Source of the DNA: Eonycteris spelaea
Lineage: Eukaryota > Chordata > Mammalia > Chiroptera > Pteropodidae
Length of the DNA: 64,000 nt
Direction of reading: 5' to 3'
Assembly (NCBI GenBank): GCA_003508835.1
Contig: PUFA01000068.1
Span: 7,883,501 to 7,947,500 of the forward strand
The notes under the pieces were generated by a model that searched no databases, was not told where the DNA came from, and saw only the letters and a program-made list of their open reading frames with translations. How positions within the stretch are numbered: the first letter of the stretch is position 1; each line of letters begins with the position of its first letter. A program made the position numbers and the translations under genes. Below are positions 47,800 to 58,294 of this stretch, piece after piece.

Positions 47800-48345
47800 T
47801 TAAATGGATAGCCTGTTGGTGCTCTTTGTATGTCATGTAGATAAGGAAATGTTAGCTCTCTTCCTGAAGCCCCCAAACCCACCTCACACATCTACTGCCC
47901 CAACACAGATGCCCAGCGATCAAAGAAGAGCTAGATTCCTCCTTAGGGTCCTTTTCTTTCTGGTTCATCAGCCCCACAAGGCTACCAACTCTTAGTGACT
48001 GTGTCAAGACACAATTATCTCTGTATGTACCTGGTTATTTTAGTTTTGCAAAAACAATCATTAAACAAGAAAACATGACTAGAACCAGCATAAAGAGCCT
48101 GGCCATAAATACCACATCAGAGAAGAAAATGTAGAACTTATTTGAGGCAGGTGACATATTCCCATGGCATTCACCAATTAATGGAGTCCCAGAGAAAGGC
48201 AGGAAAAACAATGAAACCAAGTAATGTATGGTATTAAGGAGCATCTATCATTTGACTAAGTTGACAATAAAACATGTACAATCTAAATTTTAAAATACAA
48301 ATATTAAGAATATTTCTCAAGTGATCTTCAGAAGATTTTCATAAT
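47800..48345. other. Unclassified non-coding sequence
   Basis: No gene or nameable repeat is seen. Confidence 0.4.
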
Positions 48346-48359
48346 CTGTATATCATTGG

Positions 48360-48495
48360 ACTCCAGGGATCCAGAAAAAAAAATTCTGTATTAATACTTT
48401 ATGGGGAAAAAAAAAATCAGAGAAGGGTCATGAAATTCAACCAGTACCACAAACAGGTGATAAGGCCAAGACTGAAATGCAGACACATCAATATA
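48360..48495 (-). repeat. MIR, antisense, partial
   Basis: 'cagagaagggtcatgaaatt' and 'acaggtgataaggccaagac' with A-runs between fit a decayed antisense MIR. Confidence 0.45.
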
Positions 48496-48519
48496 TTCTG
48501 TTTGTAATACCCTCGCCGG

Positions 48520-48685
48520 TCATCTCCTGACCTACCCTATTTCTAGTCTGACTGGATCCTTGAAGATCAAACTTAAAATTCAGTTTCTCCTCAACGTCTT
48601 ACCTAGTCTCTTTAGTACAAGGAACCTTTCCTCTGAATGTACAGGTGTTAAACGTCCTTTATTAATTATTTCATTCCTATAGCAA
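48520..48685 (+). repeat. L2 fragment, sense
   Basis: 'aagatcaaacttaaaattca' and 'ctcctcaacgtcttacctag' fit the L2 block 'aagcctcagctcaaatgtcacctcctcagg' loosely. Confidence 0.4.
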
Positions 48686-48689
48686 ATAT

Positions 48690-49480
48690 CTGTGGAATGC
48701 TAGGTATGAATTAAGTTCTGTTCTAGGAATTGAGGCTGTGTGGATTTGACATTCTGTTGTAAAACATAGACATTAAATACGCAATGTACAATAAGTTACA
48801 GGTCACTATTCACAATTACAGTACATAGGATATGCTTTGAACAAGAGAAGCAACATGCGGGGAAGGAGAGTAAGAGATGAAACCAAGGAGCTCTCCATGG
48901 AGAAGGAGCATTCTAGCTGATATCTGAAAAACATGCCGAAACCATCCATATAGCAACTAATGGCAAAAGCATAATAGTATTTAGTATTTGAAGGCCCCGA
49001 GGTACATGGAAAGAACCCAAAGAAGGTTGGTGTAGTTGGGAAATAATGATTAAGAGTGACAAGTAAGCCAGGGTTTTGTAGGGAGTATTATGGGCTGCAA
49101 TGGAATAGCACCAGATTCCTTAAGCAGAAGGGAGACATAATCAGATCTGTGTTTTAACAAAATCACACAGGCTATGGTGTGGTGAATGGATTGGAAGAAT
49201 CAAGAATGGTACTGGAGATGCCAGCTGACAGGTTGCTGAAGGAAATACAGACAAACTTAAATTGGGGTGGGGGTAGTAGGAAGAGAACTGATAACTTTAA
49301 GGCATATTTGGGAGATCAAACAAGCATCACGAGGTGATGGATTTGATATAGTAGGAAGAAGAGGATGAAATCAAGAATAATTATGGCATTTTTGCCATGA
49401 GCAGGTGGATGGGTGGAGGTTTCTTGCACCTGGATAGAGGAAACTTGAGGAGCAGTGAGTCTGTGAGTGGAGGAAGACAC
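48690..49480 (-). repeat. L2 LINE 3' region, antisense, about 0.8 kb
   Basis: 'aatatctgtggaatgctagg', 'ttctgttctaggaattgagg' open the antisense terminus, followed by 'gaaggagcattctagctgat', 'ccagggttttgtagggagta' and 'agcagaagggagacataatc' in the order of antisense L2-type repeats. Confidence 0.6.
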
Positions 49481-49489
49481 TTAACTATT

Positions 49490-49745
49490 CCTCCTTTATA
49501 GTACTAATCAGAAAATATTTTCCATTTCATTTACATAAACATATTTTATGTATTTATAATGTTTTAGAGGACTGTGTCTGGATGGGTTTTATTTGTCATT
49601 TACCCATGCACCAAAATAAAGTCCCTGGACTATAATAGGAGTTCAAGGAATATGTATCAATCGGTTGATTTGAATAAATGAATGTAAATAGTATTCACCC
49701 TAATGCCTAGAAAATGGTAAAGGCTTAGTAAATGTTAACTATTGT
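49490..49745 (+). repeat. L2 3' end and MIR 3' end, sense
   Basis: 'gagttcaaggaatatgtatc' and 'ttgatttgaataaatgaatg' end an L2. A MIR 3' end follows with 'taatgcctagaaaatggtaa' and 'taaatgttaactattgttat'. Confidence 0.5.
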
Positions 49746-50640
49746 TATTCCACAGTAACCAAATGCCATTTGCGAACTGATCCTGTGTCTCCCAAAAGCT
49801 TCCATAATGATTAAATATAAGGCGGTTTAGTGTATAACCCAATCCCTAGGTCCTGATGCATTTACAGTTTAACAAAACACTGAAGCTCCTAATTAAAAAA
49901 TAATAAGCCTGTCTATTATGGTGACACAGGCATGACAGGGCAGTTGCATGTGCTACAGCTGTTACCCTGCTCTTTAAGCTTTGCCCTCAGAGTTTTCAAT
50001 TAAAAGCAGCACTGAACTCACTCCTCATGCCATATGCAAATCCTGAAGGCCTTTTCTTCTTTCTTTCTAAAATGTTAAATGAAAGACAGAGTGGAGAGGG
50101 ATATATGGCACACACACATACAAGCTATATTGAGTACCTAAGAGTTTATAACCTTTCATTTTCACTCCCTCATCCACTTTGGCCCTTGATTTGCTATGTG
50201 ACCTTGAACAACTTTTTCACTTCCGTGTGTAATTAAAAAACAACAGTACAAAATCTGGTTTCAACCTGCATGACTGAGATTGGATTTAGAGTAGTTAACA
50301 CTATTCCCAAACACTTCCAAAATATCATGCTGGATATAATTCTCATATTTGTACTAATAGTTGAGCATATTTAATGCCACAGTAAATTTAATTCTATCAC
50401 ATTACCCAACACTTGCAAGTGTTCTAACAGGGACTATTCTGAGAATTACAAAAAGCAAACTTTATAATGCAATTATAGTTCTGGAAAATATGCTAATAGC
50501 ACATTTCTAGAACTTGGGCAGTCCTTTAAATGAGGCTAAATGGGCCAATATAACAAGATTTGAGAGGTCCTGGGACTCACCTACTATGGAGAGTGCTCTT
50601 TCCCACAACTTGTCACACCATGTTAAGGTTCACGTTCGGC
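49745..50640. other. Unclassified, repeat-free, possible conserved element
   Basis: No gene or repeat is seen. The part about 49745-50045 has a homeodomain-like 'cctaattaaaaaataataag', an E-box 'cagctgtt', 'tgacag' sites and an octamer 'atgcaaat' (50034-50041), which is suggestive of regulatory DNA but not proof. Confidence 0.3.
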
Positions 50641-50644
50641 ACTT

Positions 50645-50870
50645 TGAGGTGATATCATAAAAGGACTCTGTACCATCTACCTATTCTGTTAGCACACATT
50701 ACACAAAATTGTGATTACTTGTTTTCATGACTGTCTCAGTAAAGTATAAGCTCCATGAGGTTATGGAAAGTGTCTGATTTTCTCTCTCTCATATTTCTAT
50801 CAATCATTGAAAAACTTCCCATATTGCAGGCCATTATTAAAGCACTATTAAATAAATTAGTGCATCCATG
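50645..50870 (+). repeat. L2 3' end, sense
   Basis: 'gtataagctccatgaggtta' and 'taaagcactattaaataaat' are L2 3'-end motifs. Confidence 0.65.
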
Positions 50871-50884
50871 AATGAGCATGGCAG

Positions 50885-51095
50885 GTGGAGTTGGACAGAT
50901 ATGAGTTCATCAAACTCTACTACTTACTAGTTATGTGGCTTTGACTAAATTACTTATTATATCTGGAGTCTACTGTGTGCATCTAGGTCAATATCTTTCT
51001 CAAAGGTCTTGAGGATCAAGTTAGGAAATGTGTATAGGATACTCAGCTTAGTGACAAGCAAACAATAGGCAGGCAGTAAATTCAGGCTTCCTTCT
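50885..51095 (+). repeat. MIR, sense
   Basis: 'tctactacttactagttatg', 'tggctttgactaaattactt' and 'ggtcttgaggatcaagttag' follow the sense MIR. Confidence 0.75.
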
Positions 51096-51179
51096 ACCCA
51101 CACCACTAATTTCGATTTAGTCAGATCCAATTTAGTCAGCATATATGCCAAATCCCTGCAGGCTCATGGAGGACAAAAG

Positions 51180-51215
<36 letters not shown>

Positions 51216-51222
51216 CTCACTC

Positions 51223-51273
<51 letters not shown>
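51180..51273. repeat. Compound (CA)n(CT)n microsatellite
   Basis: A pure CA run (51180-51212) leads into CTCA-interrupted and then pure CT repeats to 51272. Confidence 0.98.
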
Positions 51274-51274
<1 letters not shown>

Positions 51275-51279
51275 GTCCC

Positions 51280-51835
51280 TTGCCTTCATGAACTTGAGAT
51301 AAATTATAAACATGAGACTTTTAAATCAATACGCCCCATAGACCTAGAGAAGAGAGGGCTCTGTCCCAGGCTATGCACTTTGGAGGGTCCTCTTCTGGTC
51401 CTCCTCTGGCTGTGAACTTCTCAAAGCATGAAGATTCTGTGAGTACAAGGAGTCATGTATACCCAGAGTTCATGCCCAACTTCTAGTTTCTGCACTGTGT
51501 TTACAGAACCCCAAACATTCTTGCCTACACAACCCAACCCTTCTTCCAGGATCTGTGCAGGCCTCTTCTGGTATATCTTCCTGAGTCAAGATTGCATGTC
51601 AGGTATATGGATCCACTCCACATGAAAGAGTCAAAGGACACGGATTTTTAAGGATATAGTAGTATGTGAACACATAGGCTGAGATGTTCATATGTGAGCA
51701 CATACATGCAGTGACCTCTCCTTAAAAGGATATATATAATAATAAATTTAAAGCACAAAATCAGAGCCAGAGAGAGCCAGAGAGATCTTGTAAGCATGAT
51801 CTTTTTTTTTTTTTTTTCGATAAAATAGTAGAAGA
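51280..51835. other. Unclassified non-coding sequence
   Basis: No gene or nameable repeat is seen; a T18 run lies at about 51801-51818. Confidence 0.4.
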
Positions 51836-51839
51836 GAGT

Positions 51840-52020
51840 AAAACTGGATACTCAACTCATGTCAAGTCAAATCATTGAAGGAGCAAATTTCAAGAAGAGG
51901 TGGCATTTGAAGAGTTTGGACTCGTGGAGATAGGGAAATGAGCAATCCAAGCAGATATTTAAGCAAGGCTACAGAATCAGGAAATGATATGGCATTTGAA
52001 GAAGAGGGAGAAATTGTTTG
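51840..52020 (-). repeat. L2-like fragment, antisense
   Basis: 'aaagaggtggcatttgaaga'-type text ('gaggtggcatttgaagag') and 'caatccaagcagatatttaa' are complements of the L2 block 'ctcaaatgtcacctc'. Confidence 0.5.
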
Positions 52021-52021
52021 A

Positions 52022-52472
52022 GGGCAAAATATTAGTCTTCTATTGCTACTTTAACAAGTTACTACAAAATTAGTGATTCAAAACAACACAAATTTATTCA
52101 TCTGCAGTTCTAGGTGCCAGAAGTCTGAAGTGAGTCTCTCAGGGCTAAAATCAAAATATAGATCGTAGTGCTCTTGGAGACTCGAAGAAAGAATTTATTC
52201 CTTGCCTTGTTCTGCTTCTAGTGGTTGTGGCTTCATCAGTCCAATCTTCCATTGTCACATCTCTTGTCTGATCTTTCTTTTTCTGCCTCCCTCTTGGACT
52301 CTTATGTTTAGGTTGGGCCCACCTGGAATATAGGATATTTTCCCTTTCTCAGAATCCTTCGTCATAACTACAAAGTCCCTTTTACTATGGAAGGAAATAC
52401 ATTCACAGATTCTAGGGATTAAGGCATGGGGGACTTATGTGGGAGATATCATTCAGTCTATCACAGTTGTCA
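52022..52472 (-). mobile_element. MaLR/LTR-like mammal-wide repeat, antisense
   Basis: 'ttagtcttctattgctactt', 'ttcaaaacaacacaaattta' and 'cagttctaggtgccagaagt' open the repeat and 'catggggga..'-type text closes it. This is the reverse-complement form of the same broad repeat group found in sense at 38740-39205, though the subfamily may differ. Confidence 0.55.
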
Positions 52473-52479
52473 GGTCCTT

Positions 52480-53300
52480 ATAAACCAGATTAAGAAGCCA
52501 CTGAAGGAGTATGGCTTGCTTATAGTTTAGAGAAATCATTACAGTGTGTGTATTTAGAAGAAACTCATGATTGACTTTCACAAACTGTAAAGTGCTTGGT
52601 TTTCTCTTTCAAACTGAAGTTATCTTAGGTAAGCAGCTCCCTGCCTCAACCCTAGTGCTGGGGTTGCTGTGCAGGATGCCCAAGGGTTCTAAAAAAGAGA
52701 TATCACATCAGACGGCCAAATTCAGAGAGCACAGTTCATCATGGATGGTTCTGCAAAGCCATCTTCCTTAGAAACAGTGAAGGTCACTATTCTTTGTTGT
52801 GGCTCACCGCATGAGCTGTGCTAAAAGGACTTTGTGTGACCCGGTAGGGAAGATGTGTCCTAGTCACAAGTGCCCCAGTGCTAGGATTGATTAGCCACTG
52901 AAGGATAGTGCTGCAGGTGGGAGGTGAAGAGCTCGAAGAGCTTCTGTGGATGAACCCTCAGAATCTAACGCATTGTTTTAACCTGGTCCTCAGAGCACAA
53001 TAACAAAGTACAGAATGTTCACCAGCCCTCTTACAGGGAAGCAGTGGGATACTGAATGGAATAATTACAAGGAAGAATCCACTTGCTTATGCTTTTGGAG
53101 CAAATTTTGTCCTTGAAATGTGTGTTTATCTCCTCCTTTTGTTTTGCTTCTGGTCTACTTCAGAAAGGAACAATTTAAAGCAGGACTATTTAACTTAATT
53201 AACAATAACAAAAGTGGGGGTAAGAAAAGCAGTGAGGAAGAAGAGTAGGGTAATAATAAGAGCTAGGGAGAGAGGGAGGGAGGAAGGAAGAGATATATAA
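52480..53300. other. Unclassified non-coding sequence
   Basis: No gene or nameable repeat; a short GGGA-rich run lies at 53265-53290. Confidence 0.4.
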
Positions 53301-53309
53301 GGAACCAAG

Positions 53310-53530
53310 GAGTAACATTTATATGGCACTTCGCATTATATAAAGTGCTTTTAAAGCCATTATTTTTCTTGATCTTCATGTGCTTACAAGATGGAAAATT
53401 TTACAGTCATGGAAACCAAGGTCCAAAGAAGTTAAGTACTTAGCCAAGATTTCACAGCTATTAAGTGACAGATTCAGGATTTAAATGCAGGTCATTCTTC
53501 ATTTACCTAATATGTGTCTGGTACTTTGGC
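53310..53530 (-). repeat. MIR, antisense, full length
   Basis: 'ttatatggcacttcgcatta', 'cagtcatggaaaccaaggtc', 'aagaagttaagtacttagcc' and 'ttcacagctattaagtgaca' match the antisense MIR closely. Confidence 0.85.
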
Positions 53531-53810
53531 TCTACTACATATAAAAAAGATAAAAATGACAGTATCTGCTCACTAAGCACTCCCAGCCAGCTGGGGAACC
53601 AGAGAAGAACGCAGATCATTACTATCCAATAAGTACTAATATCACAGTACCTGGTAAACAGTATGTAATCAACAAATATATGTGAATTGCAAGTAAGTGA
53701 AGAATAAATGAAAACATAGGGTTCTATGGGAGGCCAGACAAAGGGTGGTTTGCTATAGTCTTCTCTTATTTTTTCTTATAAAATTCTATCTCTGACCACC
53801 CTCCCACACA

Positions 53811-53860
53811 ACATATGTGCGTGTGCGTGCGCGCGCGCGCACACACACACACACACACAC
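53811..53860. repeat. 50-bp alternating purine-pyrimidine tract (Z-DNA prone)
   Basis: Every base alternates purine and pyrimidine from 53811 to 53860: an ATATGTGCGTGTGCGT start, a pure GC alternation of about 12 bases with several CpGs, then (CA)n. This is the classic arrangement for left-handed Z-DNA. Confidence 0.95.
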
Positions 53861-53864
53861 TTTG

Positions 53865-54180
53865 TTGGCCCAAAGTCTGGTCTGATTCTAACTTGCCCTC
53901 AATATATGACATGTGAATCATTAGAAGGAGGAACCACCACTTTAGTCTCCTCCTAGCCTTGTGGGTCCAAAGGGGTTAATATGTGCTGGTGCTGATGGTA
54001 CCAGTACAACCCACCTCCCCCAACACACAAACATCTAGTCAACATCAGGATGCCAATCCTGAATTGTTCCCTGACTGCTTGGCCATTCAGCTTCACAGTT
54101 CTGCCGGAGACATCCATCAAATTGCCCAGGGATAACCAGGGAGTTCCTCGGATGCCTTACAATAGCTAAGGATGTAGTCT
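53865..54180. other. Unclassified non-coding sequence
   Basis: No gene or nameable repeat is seen. Confidence 0.4.
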
Positions 54181-54184
54181 GAAA

Positions 54185-54400
54185 TCTTAGCTTTGTCTCC
54201 TCTATCTTTTAAACCTTAAGCAAGTTACTTAAACTCTTTGTATCTCAATTTGATCATCTGTAAAATGCAGATATAATAGTACCTACAGGTTCACTGCCAA
54301 GATGCTGATAGGAATAGATGAGGCAATACATATAAAGCTCTTAGCACCACTGCCTGGAACATAGTAAGATTTTAGTAAGTGTAGTTATTATGGCTATTTT
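54185..54400 (+). repeat. MIR, sense, full length
   Basis: 'ttaagcaagttacttaaact', 'tcatctgtaaaatgcagata', 'ataatagtacctacaggttc' and 'ccactgcctggaacatagta' are very close to consensus. Confidence 0.88.
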
Positions 54401-54409
54401 TATCTGGTG

Positions 54410-54860
54410 TCATACTTAGCCATTACTGCTAAACTAAAAGACACAACCTAGCTCAGGGTACATTTCTTGTCTTTCTTGGATACAGCCCTGAGATCAGAAT
54501 TGCCTCTACTTTTTAGTTTGAGAGAGTTCATTCTGGTCACTCTTGTGCCTGATGATTAGATTGCCTTTTGTTTTTTTTTTTTAAATCCTGCAGACCCGTC
54601 TTAAAATTCCAGAGTTACTGAAGCAGTAGGCAAGTTTGTACCTCCAAGATTTTCTGACAAACAAAATAAGAATGCCCTAATACCTGTCTAAAGAAAAAGT
54701 GGTGACCTTCCTAGCCTCTAAATTTTAGTTTTCTTCAAAAGTTTATAAAGGGGAAAAAAATTTTAACAGTAACGAACTTCTCTAATCCTGGATTGTCTTA
54801 AAATATACATTCCACCAAACTTTCATATATATTTATATGTACCAGGAATAACTGATAAAA
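54410..54860. other. Unclassified non-coding sequence
   Basis: No gene or nameable repeat is seen. Confidence 0.4.
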
Positions 54861-54864
54861 GATT

Positions 54865-55290
54865 TAAAATATTTGAGATAGTATATCATATTTTAGAATT
54901 TTACATGAGTTTTGTCTATTTCTGATCTTTTTGTTCTCTCTGGTTTTTGCATTCATCTATTCATATGCCAATAACATGTTTAATTATAGAGCCTTTATAA
55001 TGTTTTATGATCTGTTAGGGTTAGTCACCGGATGGACTTGGGATAAATGGTACTGAGATAACTGGAGAGCCAATTGAATAAAAAGAAAAGAAATTCAATT
55101 CTCACACCACACATAAGAAAAAATTCTAAGTGGGTTGCATATCTAAATATAAAACAATGAAATAATATAAGTACAGATGAAAACATGAGTGAATAATCTA
55201 TAAAATAACCTGGTTTCAAAAAAAGTTTTATAAAAATGATTCAAAATATGGATGCAATAGTTGGTAATTTGTTAGAAAGGCAAAAGATAA
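54865..55290 (+). mobile_element. L1 3'-region fragment with 5' inversion
   Basis: Left part (about 54865-55022) is L1 text in reverse complement, with 'catatgccaataacatgttt' as complement of the usual 'acagtgtggtattggcatac'. From about 55030 the text is L1 in sense, 'ggataaatggtactgagata', 'cacaccacacataagaaaaa', 'gcatatctaaatataaaaca'. In a normal L1 the first block lies directly upstream of the second, so the upstream part is flipped. Such 5' inversions arise by twin priming during L1 insertion. Confidence 0.65.
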
Positions 55291-55479
55291 ATCATGTATT
55301 ATTTTTTTTTTAAAGATTTTTTAAAAGAGGCATTCCCAGCTCTCATAGTCCATAGGAAGAAACACATAGATACTTCCTTTGGGGTATACTTTCAACTGAA
55401 AGATTTACTAGTTTATGTTGTGTGTACAACAATACGTCTCAATATTTTTATAGAAAGAGCCAAAATTAATAAATGAGAC

Positions 55480-55705
55480 ACCGTAGTAAAGTGGTATGAA
55501 TCACTGGCTTTTTAGTTAGCTGGATCTGTATTTAAATCTCTGTTCCAAAAATAACACTATTATCTTGGGTAAATGGCCTTTTAATGCTCAGGGTTTTTTT
55601 TAAATCTGTAATGTGAAGTAAGGTCATTTTGAGGATTAAATGAAAATATATAAAGGATTTAAGACAATGCAATAGGAACTAGAGGTGTAATTATTATCGT
55701 AATTC
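55480..55705 (+). repeat. MIR, sense, diverged
   Basis: 'agttagctggatctgtattt', 'attttgaggattaaatgaaa' and the spacing between them fit the sense MIR. Confidence 0.6.
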
Positions 55706-55709
55706 TAAA

Positions 55710-56270
55710 CTCAATATAAATTTTAAACAACAAATTGCATTAAAAGGTCATTACAGAGTTAGTGTTATGTCAAGTGCTATGTCCCAAGAAGAGGTTCAGA
55801 CACAAATGTTTCATGTTCTTCTTTTGACCGATAACTAAAACTAGGGCAAGAAGCTCCTCCACTGTGTAAATGAGGCAGAAGAATGTGATTTTCAGAAGTC
55901 CCAAAGACAGAAGTGATGACAGACAGTCAATTATTACTTTAACTGGGGGATACCTCAACAGACAAGAAATACAGCTGGCAAAACATTGCGACTATACTAA
56001 TTTTCTCTCCATTTATCAGCCATGGCTACACGTTTTCCTAGGCACTTGGGCCAGAAATGGGTCTTAGAAGAAATCTACTTTCTATTTTCTCACACAACAG
56101 AACCTGTCTCTCTTATGGCTAATCACTGGGTATCTCAGAAGGTGGCCTTAATCACTTCTGGAAATGCTCTGGGTTATATACAGAGATGAAAGTACGTTCT
56201 TAGAAACCAACTCTCAGAATATGAAATAAAATTTAATTGTGCACAGATAAGCTTTAAAAAGTGTTATTGA
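55710..56270. other. Unclassified non-coding sequence
   Basis: No gene or nameable repeat is seen. Confidence 0.4.
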
Positions 56271-56279
56271 AGAAAAATA

Positions 56280-57663
56280 AAAAATACAGTAAACTACCCA
56301 TATTTAAAGTGTACCATTTGATAAGTTTTAACATACGTTAACACTCATGAAACCATCAGTATGATCAAGATAATGTACATATCTGTCACTCTGAAAAGTT
56401 TCCTAGTGCTCCTTTCTAATACCACCCTCCTACCCTTCCTTCCCCTTTCTCCATCCCAAGAAACAATTGATTTGCTTTCATCATTATATACTAGTAAAAG
56501 AACTCATGCACTTTGTACTCTTTTTATCTGTTTTCTTTCACTAAGCATAATTTTGTTGAAATTTATATACTTTGGTTCATGCAGCAATGGTTAATTTTAT
56601 TTTAATGGACATACCACAACTTGTTTATTCACTTTTTGATGGATATTTTGGTTTCTTTGGGGACTATTACAACAAATCTGTTAGGAACACATGTACAATA
56701 CTTTGTTTAGATCTGGTCTCTTCTTTCTCTTGGATAAGTACCCTGGAGTAGAATGGCTGGCTCATATAGGAGGTGTATATTTAATTTGGTGGTAGTTGGG
56801 GAGGAGGGGGCTGCTAAACTATTTTAAAGCCTTTGTTCCATTTTATATTATCACTAGTTCCAGTCAATTCACATCACCACCGACATTTGGTTGAGTCAGT
56901 CTTTTAAATTTTAGACATTCCAGTATGTTCTAACAATATCTCCTTGTGATTTTAATTTGCATTTTCCTAATGAATATTAATATTGATCATTTATTCCTGA
57001 ATTAAATTGCCACCAAATATCCTATTTTGATGAAAAGCATCTTCAAATCTTTTCCCCTTTTTTATATCTGGCTTGTTTGTTTATCTATTGCTGAGTTTTG
57101 AGATTTTTAAAAAATATATATTATATGTAGAGTCTTTTGCCAAATATTTGATTGTAAATATTTTATTCCAGTTTTGTCTTCTAATTCTCTTAAGAGTATC
57201 TATCAAAGAAGTTTTTAATACTAATGAAGTCCAACTTATTATTATTTTTTATGAATTGTGCTTTTGATGAGTTGAGTTTTAAACTGAAATCATAAAATAT
57301 TTTTTCCCTTTTTTGAAGTATCATCTGAATATGATAAACTATACATATTTATTTCTAATAAAATTTTAAAATTTTTGTTTTACCTTTTACATGTGTATGT
57401 ATAATTCATTTTGAGTTGATTTTTATGTAATGTGAAAAATGTAAAAACAGGTTTTTTTGTTTGTTTGTTTGTTTTTTGCTTATGGCTGTACAAAAGTTCC
57501 AGCATCCTTTGTAGAAAAGGCTATCCTTTCTCCACATAGTTGCCTTTGCACCTTTGTTAAAAGTCAATTGAACATTTGTGTGTGAGTTGATTTCTAGACT
57601 CTATTCCATTCCATGGATCTGTTTGTATATCTTGATACCAATACCAACATTATGGCAATTTCT
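56280..57663 (-). mobile_element. Old L1 (L1M-type) 3' region, antisense, left part
   Basis: From left to right, the reverse complement of L1M 3' UTR ('taaagtgtaccatttgataa', 'atgaaaccatcagtatgatc') passes into the ORF2 C-terminal region ('gagtagaatggctggctcat', 'aaaggctatcctttctccac', 'tccattccatggatctgttt'). All frames are broken. The element is interrupted at 57663 by a 5S-type SINE and continues at 57943. Confidence 0.85.
57647..57663. repeat. Target site duplication of nested SINE, left
   Basis: 'acattatggcaatttct' matches 57943-57959 ('acattacgctgatttct') at 13 of 17 positions. The divergence shows an old insertion. Confidence 0.75.
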
Positions 57664-57942
57664 TTTTCTATTATTACTATCTTTACTATTTTTTTAGGTG
57701 AGGCAACCCTTGTTTGAACTCACAGATTGCAAGGAACTTGTCAGCTCACAATCCCTTTTTTATTACTTTTAGTTTTTTATTTTTATTTATTTATTTGTTT
57801 GTTCATTTGTTTGTTTGTTTTTATGCCCATAGCACCTGGTTTTCCTAGGTGGTCTCCCATCTAAGTACTAAATAGGCCTGACCCTGCTTAGCTTCCAAGA
57901 TCAGATGGGATCGGGTTTGTTCAGGGTGGCATGGCTGTAGAC
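57664..57942 (-). repeat. 5S rRNA-derived SINE, long form, nested in L1
   Basis: On the - strand the 5S module runs 57942-57824 ('gtctacagccatgccaccct' to 'gtgctatgggcataa') with the promoter region complete. A linker of about 55 bases (57768-57823) consists of AAAC/AAAT units. The second module (about 57757-57697) matches the one at 38573-38632 and ends 'gggttgcctcacct', followed by an A-rich tail down to 57664. Shared changes with the 38.4-kb copy include 'gaacaa' near 5S position 21 and 'ggcataaa' at the 5S end, so both belong to one subfamily. Confidence 0.9.
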
Positions 57943-58290
57943 ACATTACGCTGATTTCTGTTGCTTTATCATAAGTCTTGAATTTGAATAGTGTAACTCC
58001 TCCAACTGTGCTCTTTTTTAAAGTTGGTTTGACTGTTAAAATCTTCATATGAATTTTATAATTTTCAAATTTTACAAAAATCTTGCTAAGATTTTGATTG
58101 AAATTATGTTTCATCTGTAGATCAATTTGGCAAGAATTGCCATCTTAACATTGAGTCACTTAGTCCATGAACATTGTATTTTTCATTTGTATTGGTCTTC
58201 TTCAATTTCTGCAATAATCTATTGTTTTTAGCTTACGAGTCCTGAAATTTTTTTCAAGTTACCCTTAAAGTTTTTATATTTTGGATCAAT
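57943..58290 (-). mobile_element. Old L1 ORF2 region, antisense, right part
   Basis: The ORF2 text resumes after the SINE: 'ataagtcttgaatttgaata', 'gtgtaactcctccaactgtg', 'cattgagtcacttagtccat'. It carries the right copy of the SINE target duplication at its start (57943-57959). Confidence 0.8.
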
Positions 58291-58294
58291 TATT

